From positions 8,930,701-8,994,700 of the forward strand of contig OZ038450.1 in NCBI GenBank assembly GCA_964036195.1: a stretch of 64,000 bases of DNA, in the 5' to 3' direction. Below the pieces are notes generated by a model, which ran no database searches, was not told where the DNA came from, and saw only the letters and a list, made by a program, of their open reading frames with translations. Positions 33,300-45,565 of this stretch are shown piece after piece; the first letter of the stretch is position 1, and the number at the start of each line of letters is the position of its first letter. The translations under genes were made by a program, and so were the position numbers. This DNA comes from Sphaerolaimus hirsutus (lineage: Eukaryota; Nematoda; Chromadorea; Monhysterida; Sphaerolaimidae).

Positions 33300-33850
33300 C
33301 TGCATGACGAGTAATCTGGTCAGCGACAGGCGCACGTTACGAAAATGAAATCACGCAGCGCGCGTCGCTTACAGTCGAGACAGATCGTCCGCGACCGGGT
33401 GGGGCGAGCGGCGATAAACATTTGCAAATTCTCCGTGTGAATGTGCGTGGAATTTGAAATGATCAACGGACCGTGCGAGTCGCGAGCCGAGCTGAAAGAC
33501 TCGAAATCCATCTAGAAGGTAAGGCGCACGTGAGGCGCGTTGGGCGTCCAATTTCACGCTTGTCTGTCGGGCGCCTTGAGCGCGCCCAACCTTCTAATTG
33601 GATCTGGCCCCAGACGAAGCCAAGCTGGCTGGCCCGGCAACGGCGGCCAGTACCTAGAGCGGTGCTCAGCAGGGCGTGGTATCGCATTTCACCTTTCCGA
33701 TCGACAGGTTTGTGCTTTCCACATGCAATGAGAAGCTGTTTGGTTCGAGTGGTCGGCAAACGTAAATTTTTTTGGCTCACGGCAAATTCTGGCGCACGAC
33801 AAACTATTGTCGAGCAGTTTCAGAAATACGTTCTGTTCAACTAATTTTTG
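33300..33850. other. GC/CpG-rich block, candidate promoter or 5' exon
   Basis: CpG-rich sequence with a good donor (AGAAGGTAAGGCG) at about 33517. A plus-strand frame of 123 codons overlaps a minus-strand frame of 105 codons and neither has strong codon bias. A non-coding first exon feeding the plus-strand exons at 34.8 kb is a reasonable guess. Confidence 0.3.
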
Positions 33851-34742
33851 CTGTGATGTTTTTCCAACAACCATTCCAACACTACGTGGCAATGAAAGCA
33901 AAAGAACATTTGTAATTACTGCAGGACCTATTTCTGAAAGTGCGCGACAAAAGTTAGTCGTGCGCCGGATTGTGTTCAGTATTTTCAGCTTCTGATTCGC
34001 CAGATTCAGCTAATGAACCATTCAACAAGTGATATCGACCCACACTCGCCACTTCATCCATTTTATCGGCAAAAATCGGTTATCGACGGACACTTTTTTC
34101 TATTTTTTCACCTATTTCTATCTACCTAGTTTTTCATTCACGCAAACTCGCCTTGAAACCCTGCTGGCGCCATTTTAGCGCCGTTTTAGGAGGGGGCGCC
34201 AGGTGGGTGAGAATTCAACCAACTCAGAGTAACCGTTTCCCAGGAACAACAATAATACCTGAATAGAGAAATCATCAAAAAAATAACTCCACAGGACCCT
34301 TTTTTGAAGATTTTCGTCATATTGAATCAGAGAGATACACTACTACTTATATTTATGACATTCTCATCAACACAATTGCCTATGGAAATTTACGAAATGC
34401 TTTCAGATAAAACGTGTGTATAACATGAAAATTACGTAAAAATAACATGAAAATGGGATAGACATAAACACTATGAATTTCAATGTGAATATGATCAGAT
34501 AATAGTAGCATTCCCGCAAACAATGGGACTATAGAATACTGGACCATAGAATGAATAGAAACAAAACAATGTGGAGTTGAGAACATCATGTTTTAAGAAC
34601 GTTTAAAGATGCAATCTGTCAACGTGTTGCCACAGTACAAATAGCGGCGAAAGCATCAACACCTTCGTTTCAGAAATACTGACAACATATTTTGACCTTC
34701 TTTTCATAAATTCATATTCGTTGGACGATAAGAAATTGTAAA

Positions 34743-35138
34743 ATGATAATACAATTTTTTTGCATTGTGTCTGCATTGGCGAGCGCGCAGGTCTTCTACG
34801 GGTCGAGAAAATGCGACAGCTTGCCCACGAAACACGGCAGCCCCTTCCCCAAGGTAAACTAGCGCCATTTCAAACGTGTCGCGTACGTGGCATAATCTTG
34901 TGCCACTTCCAGACCCTGTAGCATGTCAAATATCATGCCATGTAAAGCCATGTAAAATACTCTGCATAGTGACGAGCACAAATGCGCTGCCGTTGCTTAA
35001 AAACGGTGTTCAAAATCAACACTGGTCTAATCGCAGTTCATGTCGCCGATCTGCGTGGTGTGCGGCACGGCGCCGATCTGCGCCGGAGCGTGCCCGCCTA
35101 AATATCCGAGAAAAATTTGCGCTACCTGCGGTAACTGA
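34743..35138 (+). CDS. Candidate small secreted Cys-rich peptide, two exons
   Basis: Exon one (34743-34853) starts with a hydrophobic leader, MIIQFFCIVSALASA, followed by a mature start QVFYGSRKCDS and donor GTAAAC. Exon two (35037-35138) follows acceptor CTAATCGCAG in phase 0 and encodes a Cys-dense stretch with CVVCGTAPICAGAC, ending CATCGN and TGA. Seven Cys lie after the leader. Third positions in both exons are mostly G/C on the plus strand only. The leader is AT-rich and could instead be intron, with the true exon starting at 34791 after a pyrimidine-rich acceptor. The stop could also be bypassed by donor GTAACT at 35131. The family is not recognised and the function is unknown. Confidence 0.45.
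34904..34975. mobile_element. CCCTGTAAAATG-type MITE fragment
   Basis: GTGCCACTTCCAGACCCTGT and following ATGTCAAATATCATG words match one end of the family. It lies in the 183-base intron of the candidate peptide gene. Confidence 0.65.
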
Positions 35139-35423
35139 GTTTGGACAAGTGCCTATGCCGTCCCACATCTGAACCCGTCCCACATCCCGGCCCATAAATT
35201 GGATGCCTGTCATATTTGATGCGTATTCCTAGCATTTCTGGTGGTTAATGGATGCAAAAAAATGTTGATGATGAAAAAGTGCTACATTATGAGCCACTTT
35301 CTGACTCGGTGATTTCGCAGGTCAAAGTTGTACTCAATAACACTGACTGCACTCAATAGTTGTCAACTGTCATGTTTTAACACATGTGGTGTCAAATTGC
35401 CTTCAAACACTCTCACATGTTAT

Positions 35424-36175
35424 AACGATGGCAAACCCTCCGAAAAAAAGTATTTAAATTTTTAAGTGTTTTTTCCTCAAATTAATTTTCGAATTTCTAA
35501 TTTAATTTTCAAATTTTTGAATTTTCGAATCTTTTTGGGCAATTTTCGAATTTTTAAGGGTAATTGTCGAATTTTTGAATCTTTTTCGGCAATTTTCGAA
35601 TTTTTGGTGTAATTTTCGGATTTTTTACATACTTTTTATATATTTAACGGTCCAAATCGGCCATGAAATGGCCGAGTTATTTAGCTTCAAAGTCAACTAG
35701 CCAGATCAGCCATGTAAAATTAACACCTTTTTATAGACCCCCCTTCTTGGGACAGGGGGACAATTCAAGGTAACAAAACAATTTGGTTGACGTGCAACAG
35801 AATGGGGCGACACAAAGTCTGGTGGACCCACCCCCTAAAATGCCTTCCCCGATTCCAGCTATGGGCCCGCCACGCCACCGATGCCATTTCAACGTTCATT
35901 CACGTTGCGTTTTTCATTTCGATAGACTTTTTCAGACGCACCGCATATCAATTATCAATCGATTTAGCACAGAACCTAAGAATGTGTTTTATGTCCTTGA
36001 ATTCCCTGACAAATTTGAAAACTATATTCGAATTTTTGAATTTTCGAATTTTTTATATAAAAAAAATCGATTTTTAAGTGCTTTTTCCAGTGGTGGAAAA
36101 AAATTCAAAGATTCCGAAAAAATTCGAAAATTGAAAAATATTTTCGAATTTTCGAATCTTTTTTTTGCCATCGTT
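35424..36175. mobile_element. TTCGAA-rich MITE, AACGATGGCAAA ends
   Basis: AACGATGGCAAA at the left pairs with TTTGCCATCGTT at the right. Subterminal zones repeat AATTTTCGAATTTTTGAA words. The centre holds a GC-richer unrelated segment. No clear target-site duplication was found. Confidence 0.75.
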
Positions 36176-36231
36176 AGTTAGATTAGATGGATTACCTTGT
36201 TTCATCATGAGTTTTTTGAAATTCCCTACAT

Positions 36232-36476
36232 TATACTCGGCGGACATGATGCTCTGCCCTCGCACTGATTTATGTCTCACGTTGGAAGCGTGCCAATGAT
36301 GACAAAAGCATGCGATTTTTGTAAGATGAAAATTTTTTGTTGTGAATAAGTTAACGTATAGCGTTATAACAGAGACGAATTTTCTCAACTTTTTATGAAC
36401 ATCGCATGCGTAAAAATATAGTTGGCACGCTTCCAGCGGGAACCACGCGTGCAGGGTGTCAAGTGACTCGAGTATA
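36232..36476. mobile_element. TATACT-ended MITE, copy 2
   Basis: TATACTCGGCGGACATGATG at the left and GACTCGAGTATA at the right bound a unit that matches 21030-21275 over most of its length. Confidence 0.85.
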
Positions 36477-36935
36477 AATAGTTTATTTGAGAGACAAGGT
36501 AGATTCTGGGGGCTGGGTTTAGATGTGGGATGAGCTTACGTCGTCCCTGACATGTTCCAGAGGAAATGTAAACATATTTACTCAGTACTCGAGTATTTTT
36601 CAAGTAAATGTAAAAACGTTTTCACAACTATGATTTGTACTGTACTAAAATCTGCCCCTCCCCGCGACCAGGAAGTGGCCAGAAATGCATGTGGGACCAG
36701 ACACCTTGCTCCTGGTCAGGTGAAAAGGTCATGTGCTGCCGCAAGTGGATCACACAAGATTGGTACTTTAAGCGTGAAAATCTTAAAAAATGGGGCTGCC
36801 ACGTTTAGTAGGTGTTCCCATGGCAGTGATTCCCGTGGCGTATTATGGACTTTTTCAACGCATAAATACGCCGGATGTAATTTGTGATTAACGTGAAGTC
36901 TGGGGAAAATCATTTGTGTAATGGTGGTTACTATA
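36477..36935. other. No gene seen; ACTCGAG-family fragment
   Basis: At 36556-36635 TTTACTCAGTACTCGAGTA and TTTTCACAACT text is a short remnant of the hAT-like ACTCGAG family. The remainder shows nothing. Confidence 0.45.
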
Positions 36936-37266
36936 TACCGTATTTGCTTGAATAGTTCCCCCCTTGAATAATTCCCCCCTCGAATAATCCCCCCCCTGTA
37001 AGACGAGTGAGGAAATAATAATTCCCCCTCGAATAATCCCCCCTTTAAAGATTTGATTAATTTTTTCTACCTAATTTTAACAAAAATGGCACGTTATTGT
37101 GTTTATAAGGCATGTTTCGAGAAATGAGTTGATGGAAACATGCTTGAAAATTTTGACGAAATAATAATTCACCCCTTGAATAATTCCCCCCCTCGAATAG
37201 TTCCCCCCTCAAAAATGTCTGACGAAATAATAATCCCCCAGGGGGATTATTCAAGCTAATACGGTA
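36936..37266. mobile_element. CCGTATT-type MITE, complete
   Basis: TACCGTATTTGCTTGAATAG pairs with TTATTCAAGCTAATACGGTA. The interior is CCTCGAATAATCCCC and TTGAATAATTCCC words. The partial copy at the window start matches this subtype. Confidence 0.85.
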
Positions 37267-37509
37267 GGTGATTTTGAATCTGCGAATATTTTTAATTACT
37301 TTTCTAATTTTTTTACATCAAATTATTGTATTTTCGATTTTTTGATGACTTTTTATCTCAATGCTGAGCATGCGGCTGGCAAAAATGCAAAAATATTGGA
37401 AGTAATTATTTTTAAAGAGCGGGTGTACCTAAAAATATACTTGCCTACGCAATAATTATTTGACACAAATGGCATAAAGAAACAATGGACACAGCTGAGC
37501 AGATGTATT

Positions 37510-37693
37510 TACCGTATTTACTAGAATAATTCCACCGGGAATGATTTTTTCGTCAGATCGTTTCAAAGGGGGAATTACTCAAGTGGAGGAATTATTTTCT
37601 GATACTCGTCTTACAGGGGAAATCATTCAAGTGGGGGGATTATTCAAATGGGGGAATTATTGGAGTAAGGGAAGTAATCGAGTAAATACGGTA
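37510..37693. mobile_element. CCGTATT-type MITE, short copy
   Basis: TACCGTATTTACTAGAATAA pairs with CGAGTAAATACGGTA. The interior has GGGGGAATTATT words. Confidence 0.8.
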
Positions 37694-39118
37694 TGTACAA
37701 ATGTATAAAGCAATGAATAGGTTGCAAATCTCGGCACTTGATTGGTGCCCTAAGGAATTCACTTGAGTGTTTTACCTACAAAAGAAGCATGCTATGCCTA
37801 ATACTAATACAATCAGTCAATATGCAAAATGCATGAGCCCGCTTATTCTGAGCTCTTTTGAAGACATGCACACATTTAAAATGAATGAAAGTATATATTA
37901 TGTACATGATAAATATGACAAATACCTACATCTAATACATACACTTTGCCGATATGTTTGTTAGGGTTATGTTCCAGTTGCACGTGGACTTTAATTGCTC
38001 AGATTAAAAAACAAGACACTTCAACAGATGTGTAAAGTGGTTTGAGTAAACGACGATTCAACAAAGTTCTTTTAAAAAGCTACGCTGAAATTTTTAGCCA
38101 GTGGAGCTGCGATTACAGATCGGCATGAAATTCGAATGTAAAGTTTCACTGCAAAATTTATTACATGAAAGTGGATGATTATACAAAGCGTGTCCAAAGC
38201 GTGATATTTACGTGTCGAAAGTGCAAACAGTCTAAAGCCTAGATCGAACGTTAAAAAGCGGCGTAAAAAATACATTTAATAAAATAATATTTCAACTTTA
38301 CAATGACCCAACGTAAATTGAGTTATTTCATCTGGCATAAAATTATAACGTAAAACTATTTTTATGAAATTTCTACATCCGATTTAGCTGTGACCGTTTT
38401 CGCCGAGTCTTGGACACGATTGCAGTATTGATTAATATATTGCCCATGAAAAATTGGAAACCTGAATTGTGGAACAGACATCGAATGTGTCATTAACTTT
38501 TATGTAATAACATTTTAAGGTTAAATTTTACGTTTGAATTGAATCGCAGTCTAATGCCAAAAAATCTGACACATGTTTGCTTGCAGAATTGAGCAGTGGG
38601 TGAATATTAAGTAGTAGAATAAAGGACAAATGATAAATCAACCTAAAAAATACTCACCGAAATGAAAAAAACGCATTTGCGAAGCGCTGTGTTAAAAACA
38701 AATAAATATGTAGGTACAAGTATCATGGCCAATCTGCATCATCTCAAACGAAAAAAAGTCACGCTGTCACTAAAAAGTCACCTTTACATGTGAAAATTGC
38801 TATATGGACAGCTAACTGCTGTGGCTGCTGAGTAAGAGCACCCGTGGTGGCTGTCTAGCTACATGCACTATTTCCATGTAGGTAATTAAAAAAATGGGAT
38901 TAAATGTTTATCTAGATTAGTAGGAGTCTAATCTACAGCTCCCTACGTATGGTGCCAAAATGCATGGTGATTTCTTTATAAATCAAAACAAGTCCGTTTT
39001 TAAACTCCATTGATTCATTGAATTCCCCTCCCACCCCCCCCCCCCACACAAAAAACCCCTAAAATACGTGACATTAAATCATCCTCTTAAAATCAGACAC
39101 GAGCAGAAGCTGGCACAG
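37694..39118. other. No gene seen
   Basis: AT-rich DNA without supported exons or a clear repeat. Confidence 0.5.
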
Positions 39119-39227
39119 GGCCAAGAACAACGACACCAACCAGTTGCCCTGTGAGCGCTCCACGGAGTGGCCGAATGTCGATCAGCGACGTGAGCGGCAA
39201 CGCAAGCGGCGGTGGAAGACCTCGTAA
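39119..39227 (+). CDS. Possible plus-strand terminal exon, gene unknown
   Basis: After acceptor CTGGCACAG a frame of 35 codons ends at TAA and is rich in charged residues (AKNNDTNQLPCERSTEWPN, then an Arg/Lys run). About four fifths of its codons end in G or C, better than the other frames, though three minus-strand frames are also partly open. Donors GTGAGC and GTGAGT lie within and just after it, so the exon may end earlier. Confidence 0.33.
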
Positions 39228-39298
39228 AGCTGGTGAGTTCCGTCTGGACGCACGTGGACGTGGTGCTGCCTCGCCGCCCATCGGTCGCCCAGTGCGTC

Positions 39299-39483
39299 TG
39301 GGGGCAGTCCCAGACCCTGTAAAATGCCCCGTAAAATGTCAAATGTCACGCAAAGTGTCAAAATTCACGTAAAATACCCTGCAAAATGGCAATCGAGTTC
39401 TGCAGGGCATTTTACATGACTTTTGACACTTTGCGTGACATTTGACATTTTACAGGACATTTCACAGGGTCTGGGACTGGCAC
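39299..39483. mobile_element. CCCTGTAAAATG-type hairpin MITE
   Basis: GGGGGCAGTCCCAGACCCTG and CAGGGTCTGGGACTGGCACC are inverted ends around ATGTCAAATGTC words. The unit lies immediately beside the minus-strand exon at 39484. Confidence 0.85.
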
Positions 39484-39676
39484 CTGGTCGGCGGCGGCGC
39501 AGCGCTGCGCGGGCTGCCCGCTGCCAGGCCGCGTCCCGTTGGCGAGCAGTTCGCCGCTGCAGTGGGGCCCGCCGCCGCCCACCACGGTGAGGCCGCGCTG
39601 CCGCCGGCGGCACAGCAGACGGGCGACCAGCGCGCGCCACAGCCGCACCAGCCAGCCCATGGGCACCGGCTTTTCT
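39484..39676 (-). CDS. Strongly biased coding exon, gene unknown
   Basis: After acceptor ACCCCTCAG the frame encodes EKPVPMGWLVRLWRALVARL, a basic/hydrophobic helix, then Cys, Arg and a Gly-rich segment ending AAADQ. Nearly all codons end in G or C. The donor GTGCCA is also the first base run of the adjoining hairpin MITE, so the transposon may supply or have displaced the splice site. The exon could start at the internal Met. Confidence 0.5.
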
Positions 39677-40039
39677 CTGAGGGGTTGGGGATTGGTGTAT
39701 TTAGGTGACTCGAATCATTTCGATTTCAGGAAAATAGTTTCCATTGAAATAAGGCAATTTTCCTGCGCTTGCTTAAATACGCTTTTACGGCTGCTAAGAA
39801 ATCGTAGTGGCCAGCTGCAGGCGGACACGAAAGGACACATATTTACAACAAATATCGTATCGGAGAGTGCGGCCTCGGGCGAGGCAAAAAATGTAGCGCT
39901 TGAGGATATGAGAATGGCTGCGCTCGGTAGCGACTGTTAGAGAATAAGAAAACCATAAACCATTTCCCACGGCATTTCATATAGCCTTCAGGCCAAACTC
40001 GCATGGTTTATGAATACCTGCCGCCCTACGCACCGGCGC

Positions 40040-40350
40040 CAAGTGTGACATCACAACAATGACAGCGCGGCGCGACCGTGGATCGGTTTGCTCTCGCGCA
40101 GCGGAGATGTTACGCCGTCGGCGAGCGCCGACAGCCGCCGCGCATATCAAGTCGACGCGCGGGTGCATGCATAGCTTATAATATCAGCTATCAAGTCCGT
40201 CCTGCTCTATTTTGCATGGCGCCGCGGCGACCGCCCGCGCTACTAGAGGTAAAAACTGAAACCGAACACGGCCAGAGCGCACTTCGCATCGGCGCGGCGG
40301 CGCTCGTGGCTCTCACACGGCACTGTGGACCATACGTGAAGACGTGATGG
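40040..40350. other. GC/CpG-rich block, candidate promoter or UTR
   Basis: CpG-rich with an 89-codon plus-strand frame and a 63-codon minus-strand frame, neither with exon-like boundaries. It lies upstream of the minus-strand exon at 39676 and could be its promoter. Confidence 0.3.
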
Positions 40351-42039
40351 GAGTACTTGGGAGGTTCTTGTTCACTGTTTCGCGTTTACATCAAGGGATA
40401 CTCTATTTTCGAGCCATGTTTGTTTACAAGGACTTGGTTTTATAGATTGGTATTTATCTACATAAATTACCATAAAAAATCAATAAGATTTCGCCTTAGA
40501 CGAGATAGGTAAAATACGCACATTGTACAGGTGTAATATAAACTGTTAATACATACCGTTCAGATGGAGTTAAACAACGGAAGTTACACATTTCATATGA
40601 GAGACATTGGCGCGAGCTAACTATTTTCACACATGACCAACATTGAACACGCTCATATTCAGACGCAGCTCAACGCAGTACTGCATTTAGGTGAAGAAAG
40701 GTGAGCAAAGGACCGAGATATTGCGGACACAAAGCTTGATCGCTGCCGCCGCAGCGGCCCGGCGCTATTGTACTGTACTGTTAGCTAAACATTGTGCCGA
40801 GCGCAGCGACAACGGGCAACTGCCGTGGCGCCAAAAGAATAAGCGTAGAAGATTTTGGTGTGGCACCATTGATCTTCCAAAAAACGCCATGGTGTTTTTG
40901 GCGCCTAATATACATCTCATAGGTATTTACATTTGTAAATACAAGTTTCGTCGATAATTTAGAAATCAGTAAACCGGTTTAGAAATCAGTAAAGTAAGTC
41001 ACTTCAGCTCATATATTTATATCCGGCTTATATACCCTGGCTGAAACCTCACTAGAATCGTCCCGGACGATCCGGAAACGGCAAAAACTCAAACAATACC
41101 AAGATACATTTTCTAAAAGTTAATTGATCTTCAATCTAGCTTGTAGCCTTTTGCACTTAGTCCATTTAGGTAATCAGGAAAAACGCCATGGCTCTGTTGT
41201 GTAAAAACGTTAAGCAAAGGCGCCTTTTACATTACTAGTCTCGGTTCCGCCGAGTTGCGGGGCACTCCACATGACACTTGACAGCCGAGCATTCCACACT
41301 GTGGCACCATTTACATACTGCGGCTGAATGAACCAACGAGTTTAAATGAAGTTTGGGTGAATTTTGGTGTGCGTTCAGGTAGTGTGACCTGGATATCATG
41401 TTTTTTCGGAATTCAACGTGTAACGGTTGCCGTAAAATGGTTCGCTATGAAAAGTATACATTCTTGTTTTTGAGAGTATAAGAATCTGTCCTTCAAAGCT
41501 TCACTATATGGCTGCTATCACACAGCTAAATATATCCATTGACATGTGGAAGTGAATTCACTGAACGAACGTTGCAAATCACCAACAATATCCGAGGTCA
41601 CGCACGAGCGAAAATGAACTGCACTGCGGTGTTCCATTTCTAAACAGTGTGCAGATACGGCGTGTCTACTGATTACTTTATTTAATAGCTGCAGCGGCGG
41701 TTCAATTTCAGCCCCGTTCGACGAAATATGACCATAACAGAGCAAACAAGCCATAAGTTCGAACTACCTAAGGATTTGTCCGCAAAAAACACTGCGTGCT
41801 GATAGGAATAGCCGAAAGCAATGCGATGCTATGAAGAGGTAAATATGCAGCGCGGCAGCTTTTTCCGAGAATAGTGCACTACATAAGAGCTATATGCTGT
41901 GCCACACACAATATGACCACAAAGTGTTCATAAATATCACGTCATGGCTATGAATATGCTATGCATTTCCCATTGATTTCGTGCGATGTGATCGCTCGCA
42001 GGCCGCCGGGGCACTACGCACAAATTGCCTTGTGAATAT
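40351..42039. other. No gene seen; decayed GGCGCC-type remnant
   Basis: A short remnant with GTGGCGCCAAAAG and GCCATGGTGTTTTTGGCGCC is at about 40825-40905. The rest has no supported exon. Confidence 0.45.
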
Positions 42040-42371
42040 TTATGTGAATCACGAACCCGCCGAAGCGTAGCAACAAGTGCGAAACGCATCGACAAATCAT
42101 CACTTCCACGAAGATGTACCCGTGTGGCGGTCAAAAACGGGCGCCGGTACGTCGCGGCGGCGGCGCGCGGCACTATTGCATGCATGCAGTGCACTGCGTC
42201 ATGCATCAACACGCAGTTTTCCGTGCCGCGGCTGCACGCGAGCCGGCCGCACGACCGAGGCGCGTGGTATATTGCGGTGATAACGGTGCGATCATATCAC
42301 AACTTGACGCGTTGCTCTTTGTTCGCGCGCAAGTGGCACGGAAAAGGCCGGCCGCGCTGCCAACCATGCTA
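42040..42371. other. GC/CpG-rich block
   Basis: GC-rich segment with overlapping plus- and minus-strand open frames of 67-135 codons and no clear splice structure. The hAT-like element at 42372 is inserted at its right edge. Confidence 0.3.
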
Positions 42372-42854
42372 CACAGTTGTTAATGCGTATTTACTTCCAC
42401 TCAAAAACTACGCATACTCGAGTACTGAGTAAATACGGAAATGCATACTTTGAAAATAGTATTTGTACGCTTACTTTTTGAGAGTACTCGAGTATGGTAG
42501 AGTAATTTTTGTGAGTACAGAAAGAGTATTTTTGCCATTTGAGACCCCCTGTTTTTCATTAAGACATATACTTATTTATAGAAAGAAAACAGATTTTTGT
42601 TGTCAAGGGTAAACATTCATAATGCTTTTTCTAGAAAGAAACTGTAATTCTACTTGCCCTTATGACTTCCTGAGGAAAAAATACTCGCATTTACGCTTTC
42701 TGGGAAAAGTCATTTTCTCATTCACTCGCGAGTAAAAGTAAATTATTTTTACTTTATGCTTTCTGTACTCGGGGCAGGGGGGGGGGTGAGTAAAAAGGAA
42801 ATACTTTACGCACACGCATACTTTGAAAAAAGTTCGATACGTTTAACAACACTG
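42372..42854. mobile_element. hAT-like MITE, ACTCGAG family
   Basis: Ends CACAGTTGTTAA and TTAACAACACTG are diverged inverted partners. Flanks CCATGCTA and CCGTGCCA agree at six of eight positions, consistent with an old 8-bp duplication. Interior words are ACTCGAGTACTGAGTAAATA and TACTTTTTGAGAG. Confidence 0.75.
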
Positions 42855-44033
42855 CCGTGCCAGACAGATAGCGATAGCGGCCCGTGCATTTTCCACGATG
42901 CAATTGACCAGTTTTTTCAGTGTGGCTGGGCGGTCGGATCGAGACTGAGTCGTTGTCACCGAATTGACTATCCGTGAAAAATTGCATTGTGGTAAATGCA
43001 CCGATCTTATTCTGTGGCTCGCGACCGAGATGCGCTTACATATTTAGTGCTAATAGGTAACCATAAAACTGCGAACTTCAACGCTTCAACTCTGAAAATA
43101 AATGTGAATGTGAAAAAACATGAATGTGGCACTTCGATGACGGTATGCTAAATGCACCACCACTATATTTAGGTATTATAGAAGTCATGCTGTTTTTATA
43201 ATTGAAACGGTCATCGGTAGGGCAATATAAAATAGCTGGGATGACGGATATCGTGGCACCTAAAGCTATTTTTGCACCTATTTACATACATAACCGCCTA
43301 GCATGCTCAGTTTATTTCGATCTGACACTTTCCGATGAATATTTATGACACCGATGGCAAAAACTTTGCGGCCATCTAGCCCATTGGCGCCCGTGCAGTT
43401 TGAACACAAGGCTTTATCTCGAGACAAAAAGCGGCGCCGAGAATAGGTAAACAGGGCCATGTATATTCGTATGTCTGCATCGCGCATTCACATACACACG
43501 CGTATATTTTACTGCCAGTATGCGAACCAACTGTAAACGATAATAGCAGTTTTCTCACTGACAGGGTCCCACTTGTGGCGTGCCGGGGAGTTTCAGACGA
43601 GCGGCCGATCGGCTTGAATGCTCCCTTACAAATTCATGCGCATTGTGCACATGCGCCGCGGCGCGCCCGCGCCGCCCGCCCGTATTTATGGTATGAATGA
43701 GGCTATTTGGAGATCGGAAAGGGGAGATTTGTACGTAAAAGCTGAAAGGTCATAGTCGACCTTCAACCTATGTATTTATGCGAGCCAATAGAGCACATGC
43801 ATGCAGAGAATGAGCCAACCATTCTACTGATAGCTCGTGTTGCACGAACAATCCAAAGTGCACCAAAAAGCAGTGCATCCTGGATGCAATCCCGCACCTT
43901 GTCAATACGTCGTGGCAAAACAGGTATTAAGAATATTACAAACTTGCGAATTGCGAAAATGAAAACTTCCGAAGTAACTTATTGATGCTCGACATGTAAA
44001 CTACCTGCAATATCACTTCATTGGCGGCCCACG
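42855..44033. other. No gene seen
   Basis: Mixed spacer with a CpG-rich patch near 43570-43690. No supported exon. Confidence 0.4.
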
Positions 44034-44215
44034 CACAAGTTGACACATGTGTCAACTCAGATTTCGGCTTCTCGTGTCACAGAACGATCTCCAATGCACT
44101 TGCCGTAATATTTATTTGTCATCATTGTCGCAGGTGCGTTTGGAGATCGCTCTGCGACACGTGAAGCCGAAATCTGAGCTGACACAGATCAGTTGACACA
44201 CGTGTGTCAACTAAT
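44034..44215. mobile_element. Inverted-repeat element
   Basis: AGTTGACACATGTGTCAACT with AGATTTCGGCTTC at the left is mirrored by GAAGCCGAAATCTGAG and GTTGACACACGTGTGTCAAC at the right, around a central loop. TTGACACNNGTGTCAA words are palindromic themselves. A TGTCAACT-bearing relative is at 57908-58125. Confidence 0.75.
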
Positions 44216-45136
44216 GTGTTGGCCGCCATTCTTGACACTCAAAACGGGAAGTGGCCCCAGACGGCTCAGAGTCAAAGGTCAAGCGCAGATTGGGTAATTT
44301 CACCAAGATTGCCATTTAGGAGAGCGCAGCCAAGGCACGCCCGACTGCAACATGTCATCAGTGCAGCGCCGCGCGTTACACACGCGTTATCTGACGCGCA
44401 CTGTTTGTGCATTTCATGTCCACTCAGCTCGCACAGATAAATACCATGTTCAAGTAGAATGGGTATCAATCAAAAATTTAAAGAAAAAGTAAGTTTTGGA
44501 GAAATGTTGGATTGATAATGTCGTACCAATTCCAGATTGTGATAGAATAATGTCATAGTATTATTTATTTACCTATGCCCACCGTCACCGAGCTCTATCC
44601 TCAATTAATTACATAGGACAAAAGACAACTAGTAAATGCACTCATGAGACCTTACTTTTCTAAAACGAACACTGTGTGGTTATGTTTTTGACAGGCATTT
44701 GGGGGGAGGTGTATTCGAAGATCCTACCATCTAAATTCTCGGAATTGGGGAAGTATTTTTGACGATTATTTTTTCCACTTGACAACGCTGTACTGAACTG
44801 AAGGTTGGAGATTTGAAGAAAATATAGTGTATCTTCATTTGGATGGAAGTAAGCTCATGTCGAACTGATCAGAGGAAGCAAAGGCTGAATAAAATCTGAA
44901 CAGATTGTAAGAAAACATTCAATGTACCTATGTACAATCATTAAAATAATTTTTGATCAAATACCGACCATCATAGATGCATAATAAAGAAAATATGTAA
45001 AAAGGAAATTAACGAGGACCACGCTCGTGCACCCATAAAATACCAAAAAGAAATAGAAATCGTAAAATACATCAAGTTGTAAACACTAGGTAACTGAACG
45101 CATACAAAAGAGTGGCAAGAACAGAATGAAGTTTAC
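44216..45136. other. No gene seen
   Basis: AT-rich spacer. Confidence 0.5.
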
Positions 45137-45565
45137 TACCGTATTACCTCGAATTAACCCCCCCCTTGAATTGACCCCCCCCCCTCGAAATACCCCCCCT
45201 AAATTTCGGCTGAGGAAATAATAAACCCCCCCCTCGAAATACCCCCCCTAAAACTGAGTGTAACGTGAACGTACATGACAAATACCGCAGTTTGTGTTCT
45301 GTACAATGCAGAACACACGTTAAAACTGATGATTAAGTGACGTTAGGGAAGGGTTTTGTGTATATACAGTTATAGCTGCCTATAAACACACATACATCTA
45401 TGTAATTGTTCGATTTTTCTACGTCTGCGTATGGGGAATTTTCAAAAATTTCTGGCGAAATAATAGACCCCCCCCTCGAATAAACCCCCCCCTCGAATTA
45501 TCCCCCCCTCAAATTTTGCTGGCGAAATAATAAACCCCCTGGGGGTATTTCGAGGTAATACGGTA
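45137..45565. mobile_element. CCGTATT-type MITE, complete
   Basis: TACCGTATTACCTCGAATTA and TATTTCGAGGTAATACGGTA are near-perfect inverted ends with TA flanks. The interior has at least six CCTCGAAATACCCCC-like words. Confidence 0.9.

Noticed and set aside
33463..33844. 105- and 123-codon overlapping open frames on opposite strands
   Set aside because: Neither has strong codon bias or flanking splice sites; the CpG-rich block is more like a promoter or UTR.
39079..39342. Minus-strand frames opposite the 39119-39227 exon
   Set aside because: Their third-position G/C content is lower than the plus-strand frame, and none joins cleanly to the minus-strand exon at 39484. The strand choice remains tentative.
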